A DNA stretch of 19,012 nucleotides from Campylobacteraceae bacterium (GCA_027040375.1 JALUMJ010000213.1:1-19012); one strand, 5' to 3'. Counted from the stretch's first letter, positions 5,814 to 14,141 are shown. Notes: generated by a model from the letters alone, not told the origin. A program made the numbers and translations.

Positions 5814-8359
5814 AAAAGTTTCAATGGTGATTGGATAACACGCTTTATGATATTTAAAGGGATGCTTAGTGAATCTTGAAGTAGTTGGGTTTTAACTGTT
5901 GGATTGTCAATTTTTCCAACTATATTGATATGAGTAGATATACTTTTGTCATCTCCAAGGGTTATATAACCAACGAGTGGAATTTTACTGATAAATTTGC
6001 TAATATCTTTTAAAGTTTTGATGTCTAACTCCAAATCAATCTCTTTGGTTGCTAAATTTATATAACCTGAACCACTCATATTTGCACTAAAACCATCTAG
6101 CTTTATGTTTTTAAATGCCACAATATCGTTTATCCTTTTTATTTCGATAACACCTTCTTTAATCGCATAGCCATTTTCGTTAAAATTTGGGTCTTTAAAT
6201 AAAAACAGAGAAGGAATAGTGTTTATAGCCGCTATGATGTTATTGAAAGTTGCAAAATCTTTCAAAATAGAATTTTTTATGAAAACTTTTCCGTTAAAAA
6301 TATTATCATCTTTGCCATTTGCATGAAAGCTAAAAACACCTCCTTTGAACATTTTTTTACCCAAGACATTGTTTATAAAATTATCATCAAATTTGGAGCC
6401 TTTTGCAGAAAATATAGTAGCATTTCGTTCATATCCAAGTTGTGAATTTTTATATACACTTATAAATCTAGATTCATTTTTATCAAAATTGAGTGTAAAA
6501 TTATCACTTAAAACTGTCATATTAAGGTCAGTGCTCACAAATCTTATATCTTTTCCATTTATCGAAACCAGTTGATTTGTTTTTGTTTTTGTCTGGTTTG
6601 AATCGAGTAAAATGTTGATATCTTTTAGGTTTAATATGATATTTTTATCATAAATAAATTTAATTTTATCATCATTTGCATTGGCTTTAATTGCAGAGCC
6701 ATTTATGTCTATTTTGATATTAAAATCTTTGAGTGTTTTATTATTATCAGCAAAAGGCGTGCTTACTCCAGAGATATTTAAATCTGCATCAAAAGTGTCG
6801 AAATGCTTAGTATAGATTTTTAATTTTCCTTTACTAAACTTTTGCTTTTTCAAAAGCGATGAAAAAGGCTTGTATTTAAGCAAATTATTGATTTCAAAGA
6901 TATTATGATTAGTTTGAAAAGTCAATTTTGTTTCCAAATCTCTCAGCAAAATAGAAGTTTTATCTGTACCAAAATTTAATTTAATATTTTGATTTTTTAA
7001 GTTGTGAATACTTAGCAGATGCGTATTTTTTATACCAATAAGCACACTATTTATATCAACTTTTCCTTTATAATCACTGCTTTTTGTATTAAATTTTCCC
7101 GTAGTGTCAATATCAAAGATATTTTTATATTTTAGGTTGCTATTGTCCAAAAAAACTTTATCATTTTCTAGCCTTATATTTGCATGTTTCGTAAAAAAAT
7201 CGATTCCAGCTATGGTAAAATTGGAATCATATATCTCAAAATTTCCTTTTGCCTGGAGTGAATAAGGCCTAAAACGCACATCTAAGGATAGGTTAGAATT
7301 GTTTTTACCACTAGTTTGAACTATTGGGATATTTATATTGAAAGCATGTAGAATATTGTGAACATAAGAATCAAGTAGTGTAGTAGATTTAATATCCACA
7401 ACTATTCCATTTTTAGTAGTCAATAGATTGTAAATATGTATATCATTTATGCCTACTTTTTTCTTCTCATAAGTAGGTTCTTTTGGGTAAAACATAAGTA
7501 TATTATTTTTCAATTCAACCTTAACAGAATTAGCATATGCTGCCTTTACATGTGGAGCAAATTTTATCAAAACATCATTTGCAACTGCGCTAGCGCTCAT
7601 AAGCTTTGGAAAAAAGTCTTTTGTTTTAAAATCAAACATACCCTTTAAATAATTTAGTTTATATTTTTTAGCAACTATCTTTTTATATATCCACTCTCTT
7701 GCTAAGGGTTCGATAAAAACTTTTTTCTTTAGATATTTCATTATTGGTGCAAGTGAATTAAAGCTAGAATTATTAACATTATAATAAAGTTTATCGTCTT
7801 CAATTTTGGCAGTTAATCCACCATTAATATTTAAAATACTATATTTACCATTATATTTATAAACTTTATTTCTAGTGTCTAAATCTAAGCTTCCTTGTAA
7901 TTCTAAGGCATAGTCTTTTAAAATCATCTGCTTCAAATCTAAATGTATGTTTTTGCCAACTTTTGAAACTTTTGCATCGATAGTCAAATATTTACTATCT
8001 ACATAAAAAATCTCATCTTTATATAAAATATTTACCACCTCATCATTATAAGTGATATTTTTTAGCGATATTGATTCAAAGAAAAGTGGTAGATATTTTA
8101 CATACTTTATGGCTTTATCAATCTCATAAGAAGAAGTATTTGCCCTTGATAATCTTTTTATCACAATTTTATGAGCACTAACAATTAGTTTTTTATCTAA
8201 TTTTATATATAATCTATCAATTTTTACTTTTGGAAGCACTAGATTGTTTATATTGACACCATGTTTCAAAAGAGCTATAAAAGATACAAGGATTATAATG
8301 ATAACTAAGAAAAATATCCAAACTTTTTTAATTACATGTGATGTTGCTTTGATTATCAT
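5807..8359 (-). CDS. AsmA/YhdP-like membrane-anchored envelope protein (DUF3971 / AsmA-like C-terminal region)
   Basis: An 850-residue protein with one N-terminal membrane anchor (about residues 13-31, VWIFFLVIIIILVSFIALL) and a long periplasmic part rich in alternating beta-strand patterns. The last ~200 residues carry the AsmA-like signature: GGVFSFHANG, SGSGYINLATKEIDLELDIK, KIPLVGYITLGD, then VGKIDNPTVK. AsmA/YhdP/TamB-group proteins form hydrophobic grooves bridging inner and outer membranes and are implicated in phospholipid transport; the exact role here is inferred. The start at 8359 is preceded on the minus strand by AAGAG (8365-8369). A later start would delete the anchor, so this one is preferred. 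The gene shares its 5' ~62 bp with mltG and its last 7 bp with the radical SAM gene, leaving no private flanking DNA. Confidence 0.82.
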   Translation of the reverse strand: MIIKATSHVIKKVWIFFLVIIIILVSFIALLKHGVNINNLVLPKVKIDRLYIKLDKKLIVSAHKIVIKRLSRANTSSYEIDKAIKYVKYLPLFFESISLKNITYNDEVVNILYKDEIFYVDSKYLTIDAKVSKVGKNIHLDLKQMILKDYALELQGSLDLDTRNKVYKYNGKYSILNINGGLTAKIEDDKLYYNVNNSSFNSLAPIMKYLKKKVFIEPLAREWIYKKIVAKKYKLNYLKGMFDFKTKDFFPKLMSASAVANDVLIKFAPHVKAAYANSVKVELKNNILMFYPKEPTYEKKKVGINDIHIYNLLTTKNGIVVDIKSTTLLDSYVHNILHAFNINIPIVQTSGKNNSNLSLDVRFRPYSLQAKGNFEIYDSNFTIAGIDFFTKHANIRLENDKVFLDNSNLKYKNIFDIDTTGKFNTKSSDYKGKVDINSVLIGIKNTHLLSIHNLKNQNIKLNFGTDKTSILLRDLETKLTFQTNHNIFEINNLLKYKPFSSLLKKQKFSKGKLKIYTKHFDTFDADLNISGVSTPFADNNKTLKDFNIKIDINGSAIKANANDDKIKFIYDKNIILNLKDINILLDSNQTKTKTNQLVSINGKDIRFVSTDLNMTVLSDNFTLNFDKNESRFISVYKNSQLGYERNATIFSAKGSKFDDNFINNVLGKKMFKGGVFSFHANGKDDNIFNGKVFIKNSILKDFATFNNIIAAINTIPSLFLFKDPNFNENGYAIKEGVIEIKRINDIVAFKNIKLDGFSANMSGSGYINLATKEIDLELDIKTLKDISKFISKIPLVGYITLGDDKSISTHINIVGKIDNPTVKTQLLQDSLSIPLNIIKRVIQSPLKLFQ
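8208..8213 (+). promoter_or_regulatory. Candidate -10 box for mltG, inside the AsmA-like gene
   Basis: TATAAT lies about 85 bp upstream of the mltG start, in AT-rich DNA within the minus-strand coding sequence. Campylobacterota sigma-70 promoters depend mainly on the -10 box and AT-rich upstream DNA, so no -35 is required. AT-rich sequence gives such matches by chance. Confidence 0.3.
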
Positions 8360-9248
8360 ATTGTCTCTTATTTTTCATTTAGTTAAACCCATAGAGTCGA
8401 GTAAAGTAGTTTATATTCCTAAAGGTTCTGTAACCTATATTATATCATATTTGCAGACTAATAATTTTGAAGTTATCAAACAAATCGATAAATATATGCT
8501 GTATTTTATAGGAAAACCACAATACGGATGGATTGACATCGGGCAGGAACATCTAAGCAGAGGAGATTTTTTATACAAACTTTCTCACTCCAAAGCAGCT
8601 ATGCAGGCTCTTACCTTGATTCCAGGAGAAACTACTAAAATATTTTTTAAAGAAGTTTCGCAACAATTTGGTCTAGATTATACAAAATTATATAATACAT
8701 TTTATAAAATCTCTCCTTTTAAAGAAGGTTTGCTAATCCCAGAAACTTACAATATCCCTATGGGCATAAGTGAGCGGCATTTGATTTATTATTTAGTAAA
8801 TAATTCACTTAGAGTTCACAAAGAAAATTCTATGAAAATTTTTGGAGAATATAACCAAAAAAGATGGTTTCGCTATATCACGATAGCTTCAATAATACAA
8901 AAAGAATCCGCAAATGCAGAAGAGATGCCTATAGTCTCCTCAGTAATATACAACAGATTAAAAAAACATATGAAATTACAAATGGACGGTGCATTGAACT
9001 ATGGTTTGTATTCACACACAAGAATAACATCCAAAAGGATAAAAAAAGACAAAACAAAGTATAATACTTATAAGTTCTTTGGTTTGCCAGATGCTCCTGT
9101 GTGTAATGTCAGCAAAGAAGCTATTGTAGCAGCAATTTTTCCAAAAAAAAGTAAATATCTTTATTTTGTGAAAAATAAAAAAGGTGTGCATAGTTTTTCC
9201 AAGACATACTCTGAGCACAGAAAGAATATAAGTAAATTAAGAAAGTAG
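8298..9248 (+). CDS. mltG: Endolytic murein transglycosylase MltG (YceG-like)
   Basis: A 316-residue inner-membrane peptidoglycan lytic enzyme that cleaves nascent glycan strands and limits their length. It has one N-terminal anchor (about residues 8-27, QTFLITCDVALIIILSLIFH), a LysM-like subdomain (~35-100, with LIPGET), and the catalytic YceG region. ASIIQKESANAEEMPIVSSVIYNRL holds the expected catalytic Glu203 (the E of QKES), followed by LQMDGALNYGL, YNTYKFFGLPDAPVCN and a final HSFSKTYSEH. ATG8298 is preferred to the upstream ATG8244: it has AAGGA at 8288-8292 with 5-nt spacing and puts the anchor right at the N-terminus as in the family. The 5' end overlaps the divergent AsmA-like gene by about 62 bp. 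No clear hairpin terminator follows. Confidence 0.92.
   Translation: MITKKNIQTFLITCDVALIIILSLIFHLVKPIESSKVVYIPKGSVTYIISYLQTNNFEVIKQIDKYMLYFIGKPQYGWIDIGQEHLSRGDFLYKLSHSKAAMQALTLIPGETTKIFFKEVSQQFGLDYTKLYNTFYKISPFKEGLLIPETYNIPMGISERHLIYYLVNNSLRVHKENSMKIFGEYNQKRWFRYITIASIIQKESANAEEMPIVSSVIYNRLKKHMKLQMDGALNYGLYSHTRITSKRIKKDKTKYNTYKFFGLPDAPVCNVSKEAIVAAIFPKKSKYLYFVKNKKGVHSFSKTYSEHRKNISKLRK
8439..8444 (-). promoter_or_regulatory. Candidate -10 box for the AsmA-like gene, inside mltG
   Basis: On the minus strand the sequence reads GATATAATATAGG, with TATAAT about 80 bp upstream of the AsmA-like start and wholly within mltG coding sequence. It is weak evidence given the AT content, but any promoter for this gene must lie inside mltG. 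Confidence 0.3.
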
Positions 9249-9378
9249 TGTTCATTATTGTTTTATAATATTTTTCAATTAATTAGTTTTTTATAATATT
9301 TCTTATATAGTAAAGTGATAATATATCCAAAGTGTAATTATTTATATTTTGAATATATTATTAAATTAAGGAGACAAA
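9249..9378 (+). promoter_or_regulatory. icd promoter region with duplicated TTTTATAATATTT
   Basis: This 130-bp non-coding gap is extremely AT-rich. It contains an exact 13-bp direct repeat, TTTTATAATATTT, at 9261-9273 and 9289-9301 (28 bp apart), each copy including a TATAAT (9264-9269 and 9292-9297), plus a GATAAT at 9317-9322. Any of the three could be the -10 box. AAGGAGA at 9368-9374 is the icd ribosome-binding site. Confidence 0.5.
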
Positions 9379-11589
9379 ATGAGTCAGGCTAATCCAACAA
9401 TCATATACACAAAGGTAGATGAGGCTCCAGCACTCGCTACATATTCACTTCTTCCAATAGTGAAAGCATTTTCAAAATATGCAAGTGTAGATATAGAAAA
9501 CAGAGATATTTCACTCTCATCAAGAGTAATTGCAACATTTAGTGATATTTTAAAAGATGAACAAAAAATGAGCGATGAGTTAGCTTATTTGGGTGAAGTT
9601 GTGCATGAGCCAGAGGGCAACATAATCAAACTTCCAAATATATCCGCTTCTATTCCTCAGCTAAAAGCTTGTATAGCTGAGCTTCAAGACAAGGGATATG
9701 ATTTACCTGACTATCCTGAAAATCCGTCAAACGAAGAAGAAAAAGAATTGCAACTCAAATATGCACATTGTTTAGGAAGTGCGGTAAACCCTGTTCTTCG
9801 TGAGGGAAATTCAGACAGAAGAGCAGCACTTGCAGTTAAAAATTACGCAAAAAAACATCCTCACAGACTAAGAGCCATCTCTAAAGATGTCAAAACTTAT
9901 GTAGCACACATGGATGAAGGCGATTTTTATGGTAATGAGCAATCTATTATAAAAAATGGCGATGGTAAAGTCACTATTGAATTAAATGGAAAAGTTTTAA
10001 AAGAGATTGATGCACTAGACCGTGAGATACTTGATGGCGCATTTATGTCAGTTTCGGCTTTGAGTAAATTTCTAGCAAAAACTATAAATGATGCGAAAGA
10101 AGAGGGACTTTTGTGGTCACTACATCTAAAAGCTACTATGATGAAAGTAAGCGATCCTGTTATGTTCGGTCATGCTGTTGAAGTATTTTTTAATGATGTA
10201 TTTAAAAAATATGCACCTGAATTTGCCCAAATTGGAGTTAATCCAAATCTAGGACTTGGAGATTTGTATAAAAAATTAGACTCTTTACCGGCAGATAAAA
10301 GAGCAGAGATAGAGTATGCAATCACAAAACAGTATGAAACCAGACCAAACATTGCTATGGTTGATAGTGACAATGGCATCACAAATCTACACGCATCAAA
10401 TGACATCATCATAGATGCTTCTATGCCGGTTGTTGTACGAGATGGTGGACAGATGTGGAATAAAGATGGAAATCTCCAAGAGTGTGTAGCAGTCATCCCC
10501 GATAGATGTTATGCAACACTTTATAAAGAAACCATGAAAGATTGTGTTAAAAATGGTCAATTTGATGTAACTACTATGGGTAGTGTATCAAATGTGGGTC
10601 TTATGGCACAAAAAGCTGAAGAGTATGGTTCTCATCCAACTACTTTTATAATAGAAGAAGATGGAAATCTTGAAGTAAAAGATAGCGATGGTATGGTTCT
10701 TATGAGTTTTGATGTTGAAAAAGGAGATATATGGAGGATGAGTAGGGCAAAAGATATTCCTATAAAAGATTGGGTGAGATTAGCTCATGAGCGAGGAAAG
10801 CTAACTGGTGAACCAGTCGTATTTTGGTTAGATTCAAATCGTGCGCATGACGCAAATATAATGGAAAAAGTATTTGAGTACCTTCCTCAATATCTAGAAA
10901 AAGAGCCTATAGAATATCATATAATGGCACCTGAACTTGCTATGAGATTTTCACTAAAAAGAGTTAGGCTTGGATTAAATACAATCAGTGCCACAGGAAA
11001 TATTATAAGGGATTATTTAACTGACCTGTTTCCTATACTTGAGCTTGGAACTAGTGCAAAAATGCTCTCTATAGTTCCATTGCTTGCTGGTGGTGGACTT
11101 TTTGAAACAGGGGCTGGTGGGTCTGCTCCAAAACATGTAGATCAATTTTTAAAAGAGGGTCATCTTAGATGGGATAGTCTAGGAGAGATTTTAGCACTTG
11201 CTGAGTCACTTAGATACATAAGCCAAAAACACAACTCAAAAGAGTTAGATGCACTAGTTAAGGCACTAGACAAGGCAAATGCAGATTATCTAGAGCATGA
11301 TAAATCTCCTAGCAGAAAAGTCGGTGAACCTGACAATAAAGCAAGTCATTTTTATCTAGCCATGTATTGGGCAGAAGCATTGGCAAATTCAGATGTTTCA
11401 GACTTAGCAGAAAAATTTTCTCCGATAGCCAAAGCATTGAGTGAAAACGAAGAAAAAATAGTAGAAGAATTACTTAGCGTAGAAGGAAAAGAGCAAGACA
11501 TCGGAGGATACTATAAACCAGACGATAAGCTTGCTAGTAAAGCTATGAGACCAAGTTCGACATTAAATAAAATTATAAATTCTATATAA
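9379..11589 (+). CDS. icd: Monomeric NADP-dependent isocitrate dehydrogenase (IDH-II)
   Basis: A 736-residue cytoplasmic enzyme of the ~80-kDa monomeric IDH family, which interconverts isocitrate and 2-oxoglutarate + CO2 using NADP(H). The N-terminus (PTIIYTKVDEAPALATYSLL), NPVLREGNSDRRAA, LHLKATMMKVSDPVMFGH and the GGGLFETGAGGSAPKH block are diagnostic. His586 and Arg597 (KH...HLRWD) match in spacing the His/Arg pair that recognises the NADP 2'-phosphate in characterised monomeric IDHs, supporting NADP specificity. Length is normal for the family and unrelated to the ~400-residue dimeric IDH. In a reductive TCA cycle it would carboxylate 2-oxoglutarate, as reported for the monomeric enzyme of green sulfur bacteria. 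First gene of the first TCA unit; mdh follows after 40 bp. Strong AAGGAGA ribosome-binding site 4 nt before ATG. Confidence 0.97.
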   Translation: MSQANPTIIYTKVDEAPALATYSLLPIVKAFSKYASVDIENRDISLSSRVIATFSDILKDEQKMSDELAYLGEVVHEPEGNIIKLPNISASIPQLKACIAELQDKGYDLPDYPENPSNEEEKELQLKYAHCLGSAVNPVLREGNSDRRAALAVKNYAKKHPHRLRAISKDVKTYVAHMDEGDFYGNEQSIIKNGDGKVTIELNGKVLKEIDALDREILDGAFMSVSALSKFLAKTINDAKEEGLLWSLHLKATMMKVSDPVMFGHAVEVFFNDVFKKYAPEFAQIGVNPNLGLGDLYKKLDSLPADKRAEIEYAITKQYETRPNIAMVDSDNGITNLHASNDIIIDASMPVVVRDGGQMWNKDGNLQECVAVIPDRCYATLYKETMKDCVKNGQFDVTTMGSVSNVGLMAQKAEEYGSHPTTFIIEEDGNLEVKDSDGMVLMSFDVEKGDIWRMSRAKDIPIKDWVRLAHERGKLTGEPVVFWLDSNRAHDANIMEKVFEYLPQYLEKEPIEYHIMAPELAMRFSLKRVRLGLNTISATGNIIRDYLTDLFPILELGTSAKMLSIVPLLAGGGLFETGAGGSAPKHVDQFLKEGHLRWDSLGEILALAESLRYISQKHNSKELDALVKALDKANADYLEHDKSPSRKVGEPDNKASHFYLAMYWAEALANSDVSDLAEKFSPIAKALSENEEKIVEELLSVEGKEQDIGGYYKPDDKLASKAMRPSSTLNKIINSI

Positions 11590-11629
11590 TATAGGTGTAG
11601 GGGAAAGCAAAAATTATGGAGTATATAAA

Positions 11630-12601
11630 ATGAGTGCAAAAAGTAAAGTATCGATTGTAGGAGCTGGCGGAAATGTAGGCGGCATAGTAGCGTATTCTAT
11701 CGCCATGCATGGAATGGCCCATTCAGTTGTTTTAGTGGACAGAGACATCGACAGAGCTAAAGGAAAAGCACTTGATATGAACCAAGCGGCAGCAGCCATG
11801 AGGTCACACACATGTGTTACAGTAGCTGATAGCTACGAGGATGTAAGAGATAGCAAGATAGTTGTTATTACAGCAGGATTTCCTAGAAAAGAGGGAATGA
11901 GTAGAGAAGATTTATTGCTAAAAAACGCTGAAATTATGCGAGAGGTTGTAGGACAAGTAAAAGTTGTTGCACCTGAATCTATCTTGATTATTGTTTCTAA
12001 TCCACTAGACACCATGACTTATGTAGCCTTAAAAGAGTCTGGTTTTCCTAAAAATAGAGTTTTAGGGATGGCTGGTATCTTAGATAGTGCAAGGATGACA
12101 CACTTCATACAAGAGAAATTAGGATTTGGAGCAGGTCAAATACGCTCAACTGTTATAGGTGGGCATGGCAATGATATGGTGGCCCTTCCTAGATTTTCAA
12201 CAGTGGCAGGTGTTCCTTTGCATGATTTATTAAATGATGCCGAGATTGATGAAATAGTGGAAAAAACAAAACATGGTGGAGCTGAAATTGTAAAATATCT
12301 TGGAACTTCAGCTTATCTAGCACCTGGCAAAGCAACAGCAATTATGGTAGATGCAATTTTAAGAGATTCAAAAAATATATACTCATGTGCCACGCTACTT
12401 GAAGGTGAATATAAACATAATAATGTAGTAGGAGGTGTACCTGTTATGCTTGGAGCAAATGGAGCAGAGAAAATTCTCACTGTTTCACTAGATGCTTGTG
12501 AAAAAAAACAATTTGAACACAGCATATCTTCAGTTCAAAAAGCAATCGAGGTACTGTATGACAATAAATTTTTCGGGGAGGAAAAATATGAGAGAAATTA
12601 A
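11630..12601 (+). CDS. mdh: Malate dehydrogenase (LDH-like type)
   Basis: A 323-residue cytoplasmic NAD-dependent malate/oxaloacetate oxidoreductase. The Rossmann motif GAGGNVG is at residues 11-17, and Asp37 (LVDRD) ends the second strand, typical of NAD rather than NADP use. The mobile-loop substrate segment GFPRKEGMSRED (about 83-94) carries the arginine expected of malate rather than lactate dehydrogenases. The catalytic pair is Asp152 (ILDSAR) and His179 (IGGHGNDM). It supplies malate to the fumarase encoded next. GGAG at 11618-11621 lies 8 nt before ATG. The last 14 bp overlap the fumarase alpha gene, whose ribosome-binding site GGGGAGG is inside mdh, implying coupled translation. Confidence 0.95.
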   Translation: MSAKSKVSIVGAGGNVGGIVAYSIAMHGMAHSVVLVDRDIDRAKGKALDMNQAAAAMRSHTCVTVADSYEDVRDSKIVVITAGFPRKEGMSREDLLLKNAEIMREVVGQVKVVAPESILIIVSNPLDTMTYVALKESGFPKNRVLGMAGILDSARMTHFIQEKLGFGAGQIRSTVIGGHGNDMVALPRFSTVAGVPLHDLLNDAEIDEIVEKTKHGGAEIVKYLGTSAYLAPGKATAIMVDAILRDSKNIYSCATLLEGEYKHNNVVGGVPVMLGANGAEKILTVSLDACEKKQFEHSISSVQKAIEVLYDNKFFGEEKYERN

Positions 12602-13439
12602 GTATGAGGATATAGTAAAAGCCGTTAAAGATCATATAATATATAGCGGAACAAACTTATCCAAAGATGCACTCGCAGCTCTTAATAAAGCTTACGACGA
12701 GGAAGAGAGTCCTGTATGCAAAGAGGTTCTTAAACAACTTTTAGAAAATGCAGATATTGCGGCAAACGAAGCTAGACCACTATGCCAAGATACAGGTTTG
12801 GCAGTCTTCTTTGTTAAGGTTGGTGAAGATCTTAAAGTTGTTGGTGGCACTCTTAAGGATGCTATTAACGAAGGTACAGAAAAAGGATATGAAGAAGGAT
12901 ATTTTAGAGCTTCAACTTGTGTTTGGAACACTAGAGAAAATCTAAAAGATAAAGTCGGATACAATCTTCCTGCTATTATTCATTTTGACTTAGTCGCAGG
13001 TGACGGACTTGAGATAGAATATGCTGCAAAAGGTGGTGGAAGTGAAAATGTAAGTCGTGCCACTGTATTGCCACCAGCTGCTGGACGAGATGGAATAGTA
13101 AGCTTTGTAAAAGAGGTTGTTTCAAATGCGGGACCGAATCCTTGCCCTCCTATCATAGTAGGAGTTGGAATTGGTGGAACATTTGAAAATGCTGCTATTT
13201 CAAGTAAACATGCACTTTTTAGAACAGTTGGCACCACAAATGAAGATGCCGTCCTAAATGACATGGAAGGCGAACTTATGACAAAACTAAATAATCTTGG
13301 AATTGGTGCCATGGGCATGGGTGGAAGAGAAACAGTTTTGGGAGTTCATATCGAAGCAAACCCTTGCCATATAGCTTCATTACCTGTTAGTGTCAATGTG
13401 CAATGTCACAGTAGCAGACACACATCTTTTAAACTTTAA
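12588..13439 (+). CDS. fumA: Class I (Fe-S) fumarate hydratase, alpha subunit
   Basis: A 283-residue protein equal to the N-terminal catalytic half of class I fumarases; interconverts malate and fumarate with the beta subunit. The three cysteines that hold the [4Fe-4S] cluster are present: Cys66 in LCQDTG, Cys186 in GPNPCPP, and Cys260 in EANPCHIASLP. ATG12588 is chosen over upstream in-frame TTG12492 because GGAGG (12577-12581) lies 6 nt before it and the N-terminus MREIKYEDIV fits the family. It overlaps mdh by 14 bp; its stop codon merges into the beta-subunit ribosome-binding site. Oxygen-labile clusters of this kind fit a microaerophile or anaerobe. L(+)-tartrate dehydratase alpha is related, but the TCA context favours fumarase. 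Confidence 0.93.
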   Translation: MREIKYEDIVKAVKDHIIYSGTNLSKDALAALNKAYDEEESPVCKEVLKQLLENADIAANEARPLCQDTGLAVFFVKVGEDLKVVGGTLKDAINEGTEKGYEEGYFRASTCVWNTRENLKDKVGYNLPAIIHFDLVAGDGLEIEYAAKGGGSENVSRATVLPPAAGRDGIVSFVKEVVSNAGPNPCPPIIVGVGIGGTFENAAISSKHALFRTVGTTNEDAVLNDMEGELMTKLNNLGIGAMGMGGRETVLGVHIEANPCHIASLPVSVNVQCHSSRHTSFKL

Positions 13440-13449
13440 GGAGGATAAG

Positions 13450-14013
13450 ATGAGTAAAACATATCATTTAACAGCACCTTTGAGTGACGAGGATGTAGTA
13501 CAATTAAAAGTAGGCGATATCGTATATCTAAGTGGAATTATATACACAGCAAGAGATGCTGCACATAAAAAATTGATTGATTTGATGGACGAAGGGAAAG
13601 AACTTCCTTTTGATGTTAAAGGTTCAGTTATATACTTTGTTGGACCAACTCCACCAAAACCAGGCGATCCAATCGGAAGTGCGGGACCGACTACAAGCTA
13701 TAGGATGGATTCATACTCTCCAAGACTCATAAACGAAATGGGGCAAAAAGGTATGATTGGAAAAGGCAAAAGAAATCAAGAAGTTATAGATGCTTGTGTT
13801 AAATCAAAAGCTATATATTTTGGAGCTACTGGCGGTGCGGGAGCACTTTTGGCTCGTCAAATAAAGAGTGCAGAAGTTATAGCGTATCCAGAACTTGGTC
13901 CTGAAGCTATAAGAAGACTTGAGGTAGTTGATTTTCCATTGACTGTTGTAAATGACACTTATGGAGATGATTTATATAAAATAGGTCGTGCTAAGTACGA
14001 AATAGCTGACTAA
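13450..14013 (+). CDS. fumB: Class I (Fe-S) fumarate hydratase, beta subunit
   Basis: A 187-residue protein equivalent to the C-terminal domain of class I fumarases. Recognisable segments are LKVGDIVYLSGIIYTARDAAHK, YFVGPTPPKPG, GPTTSYRMD, GATGGAGALLARQI and DFPLTVVNDTYGDDLY. It assembles with the alpha subunit encoded 10 bp upstream. ATG13450 is preferred over the upstream in-frame ATG13390, which lies inside the alpha gene, because AAGGAGGA (13438-13445) immediately precedes it and MSKTYHLTAPLSDEDV is the expected N-terminus. Last gene of the first TCA unit, followed by a hairpin terminator. The symbol denotes the split beta subunit, not the E. coli single-chain FumB isozyme. Confidence 0.92.
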   Translation: MSKTYHLTAPLSDEDVVQLKVGDIVYLSGIIYTARDAAHKKLIDLMDEGKELPFDVKGSVIYFVGPTPPKPGDPIGSAGPTTSYRMDSYSPRLINEMGQKGMIGKGKRNQEVIDACVKSKAIYFGATGGAGALLARQIKSAEVIAYPELGPEAIRRLEVVDFPLTVVNDTYGDDLYKIGRAKYEIAD

Positions 14014-14023
14014 ATATCTTGTC

Positions 14024-14047
14024 TGTGAGCGATTAAAATCGCTCACA
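14024..14047 (+). terminator. Perfect 10-bp hairpin after fumB
   Basis: TGTGAGCGAT (14024-14033) and ATCGCTCACA (14038-14047) form a perfect 10-bp stem with a TAAA loop, 11 nt after the fumB stop. Its GC content stands out in this AT-rich gap. No immediate U-run follows; the nearest is T6 at 14085-14090. It may therefore be an atypical terminator or an mRNA 3'-stabilising stem. Confidence 0.65.
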
Positions 14048-14058
14048 ACAACTTAAAG

Positions 14059-14084
14059 TTTTATAAAATTATTTTATAAAATTA
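14059..14084 (+). repeat. Exact tandem duplication of a 13-bp AT element
   Basis: TTTTATAAAATTA occurs twice with no gap (14059-14071 and 14072-14084), followed by ATTTTTT-like DNA. Each copy contains the palindrome TTTTATAAAA, so the pair can also fold as a 10-bp A/T stem with a TTA loop, just before T6. It could be the second half of a composite terminator or an UP-like element of the sucC promoter. Confidence 0.6.
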
Positions 14085-14135
14085 TTTTTTATCGTAATAT
14101 ATATAAAGTTTACAATACAGTTACACGATTTAAAA

Positions 14136-14141
14136 TATAAT
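14136..14141 (+). promoter_or_regulatory. Candidate -10 box of the sucCD-oorDABC promoter
   Basis: TATAAT at 14136-14141, preceded by AT-rich DNA and no convincing -35 at 17 bp, as is usual in Campylobacterota. The predicted start near 14148 would give a leader of about 50 nt before the sucC GTG. Confidence 0.5.

Noticed and set aside
8244..8297. Upstream ATG giving an 18-residue N-terminal extension of MltG
   Set aside because: The extension is not family-like, would move the anchor inward, and the ribosome-binding site AAGGA is placed for ATG8298.
10170..10496. 108-residue antisense reading frame inside icd
   Set aside because: It lies wholly within a strongly conserved gene, has no ribosome-binding site that I can see and reads as low-complexity Ser/Thr/Phe-rich protein; an opposite-strand shadow.
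11616..11633. Five-codon ORF (ATG GAG TAT ATA AAA TGA) overlapping the mdh start
   Set aside because: The nearest ribosome-binding-like sequence (AGGGGA) is poorly spaced and the ATGGAG more simply provides the GGAG for mdh. A leader peptide cannot be supported.
12980..13318. 112-residue antisense reading frame inside the fumarase alpha gene
   Set aside because: Shadow of a conserved gene with Pro/Ser/Thr-rich nonsense composition.
13390..13449. N-terminal extension of the fumarase beta subunit starting inside the alpha gene
   Set aside because: A strong AAGGAGGA precedes ATG13450, and the extension duplicates coding sequence of the alpha C-terminus in another frame.
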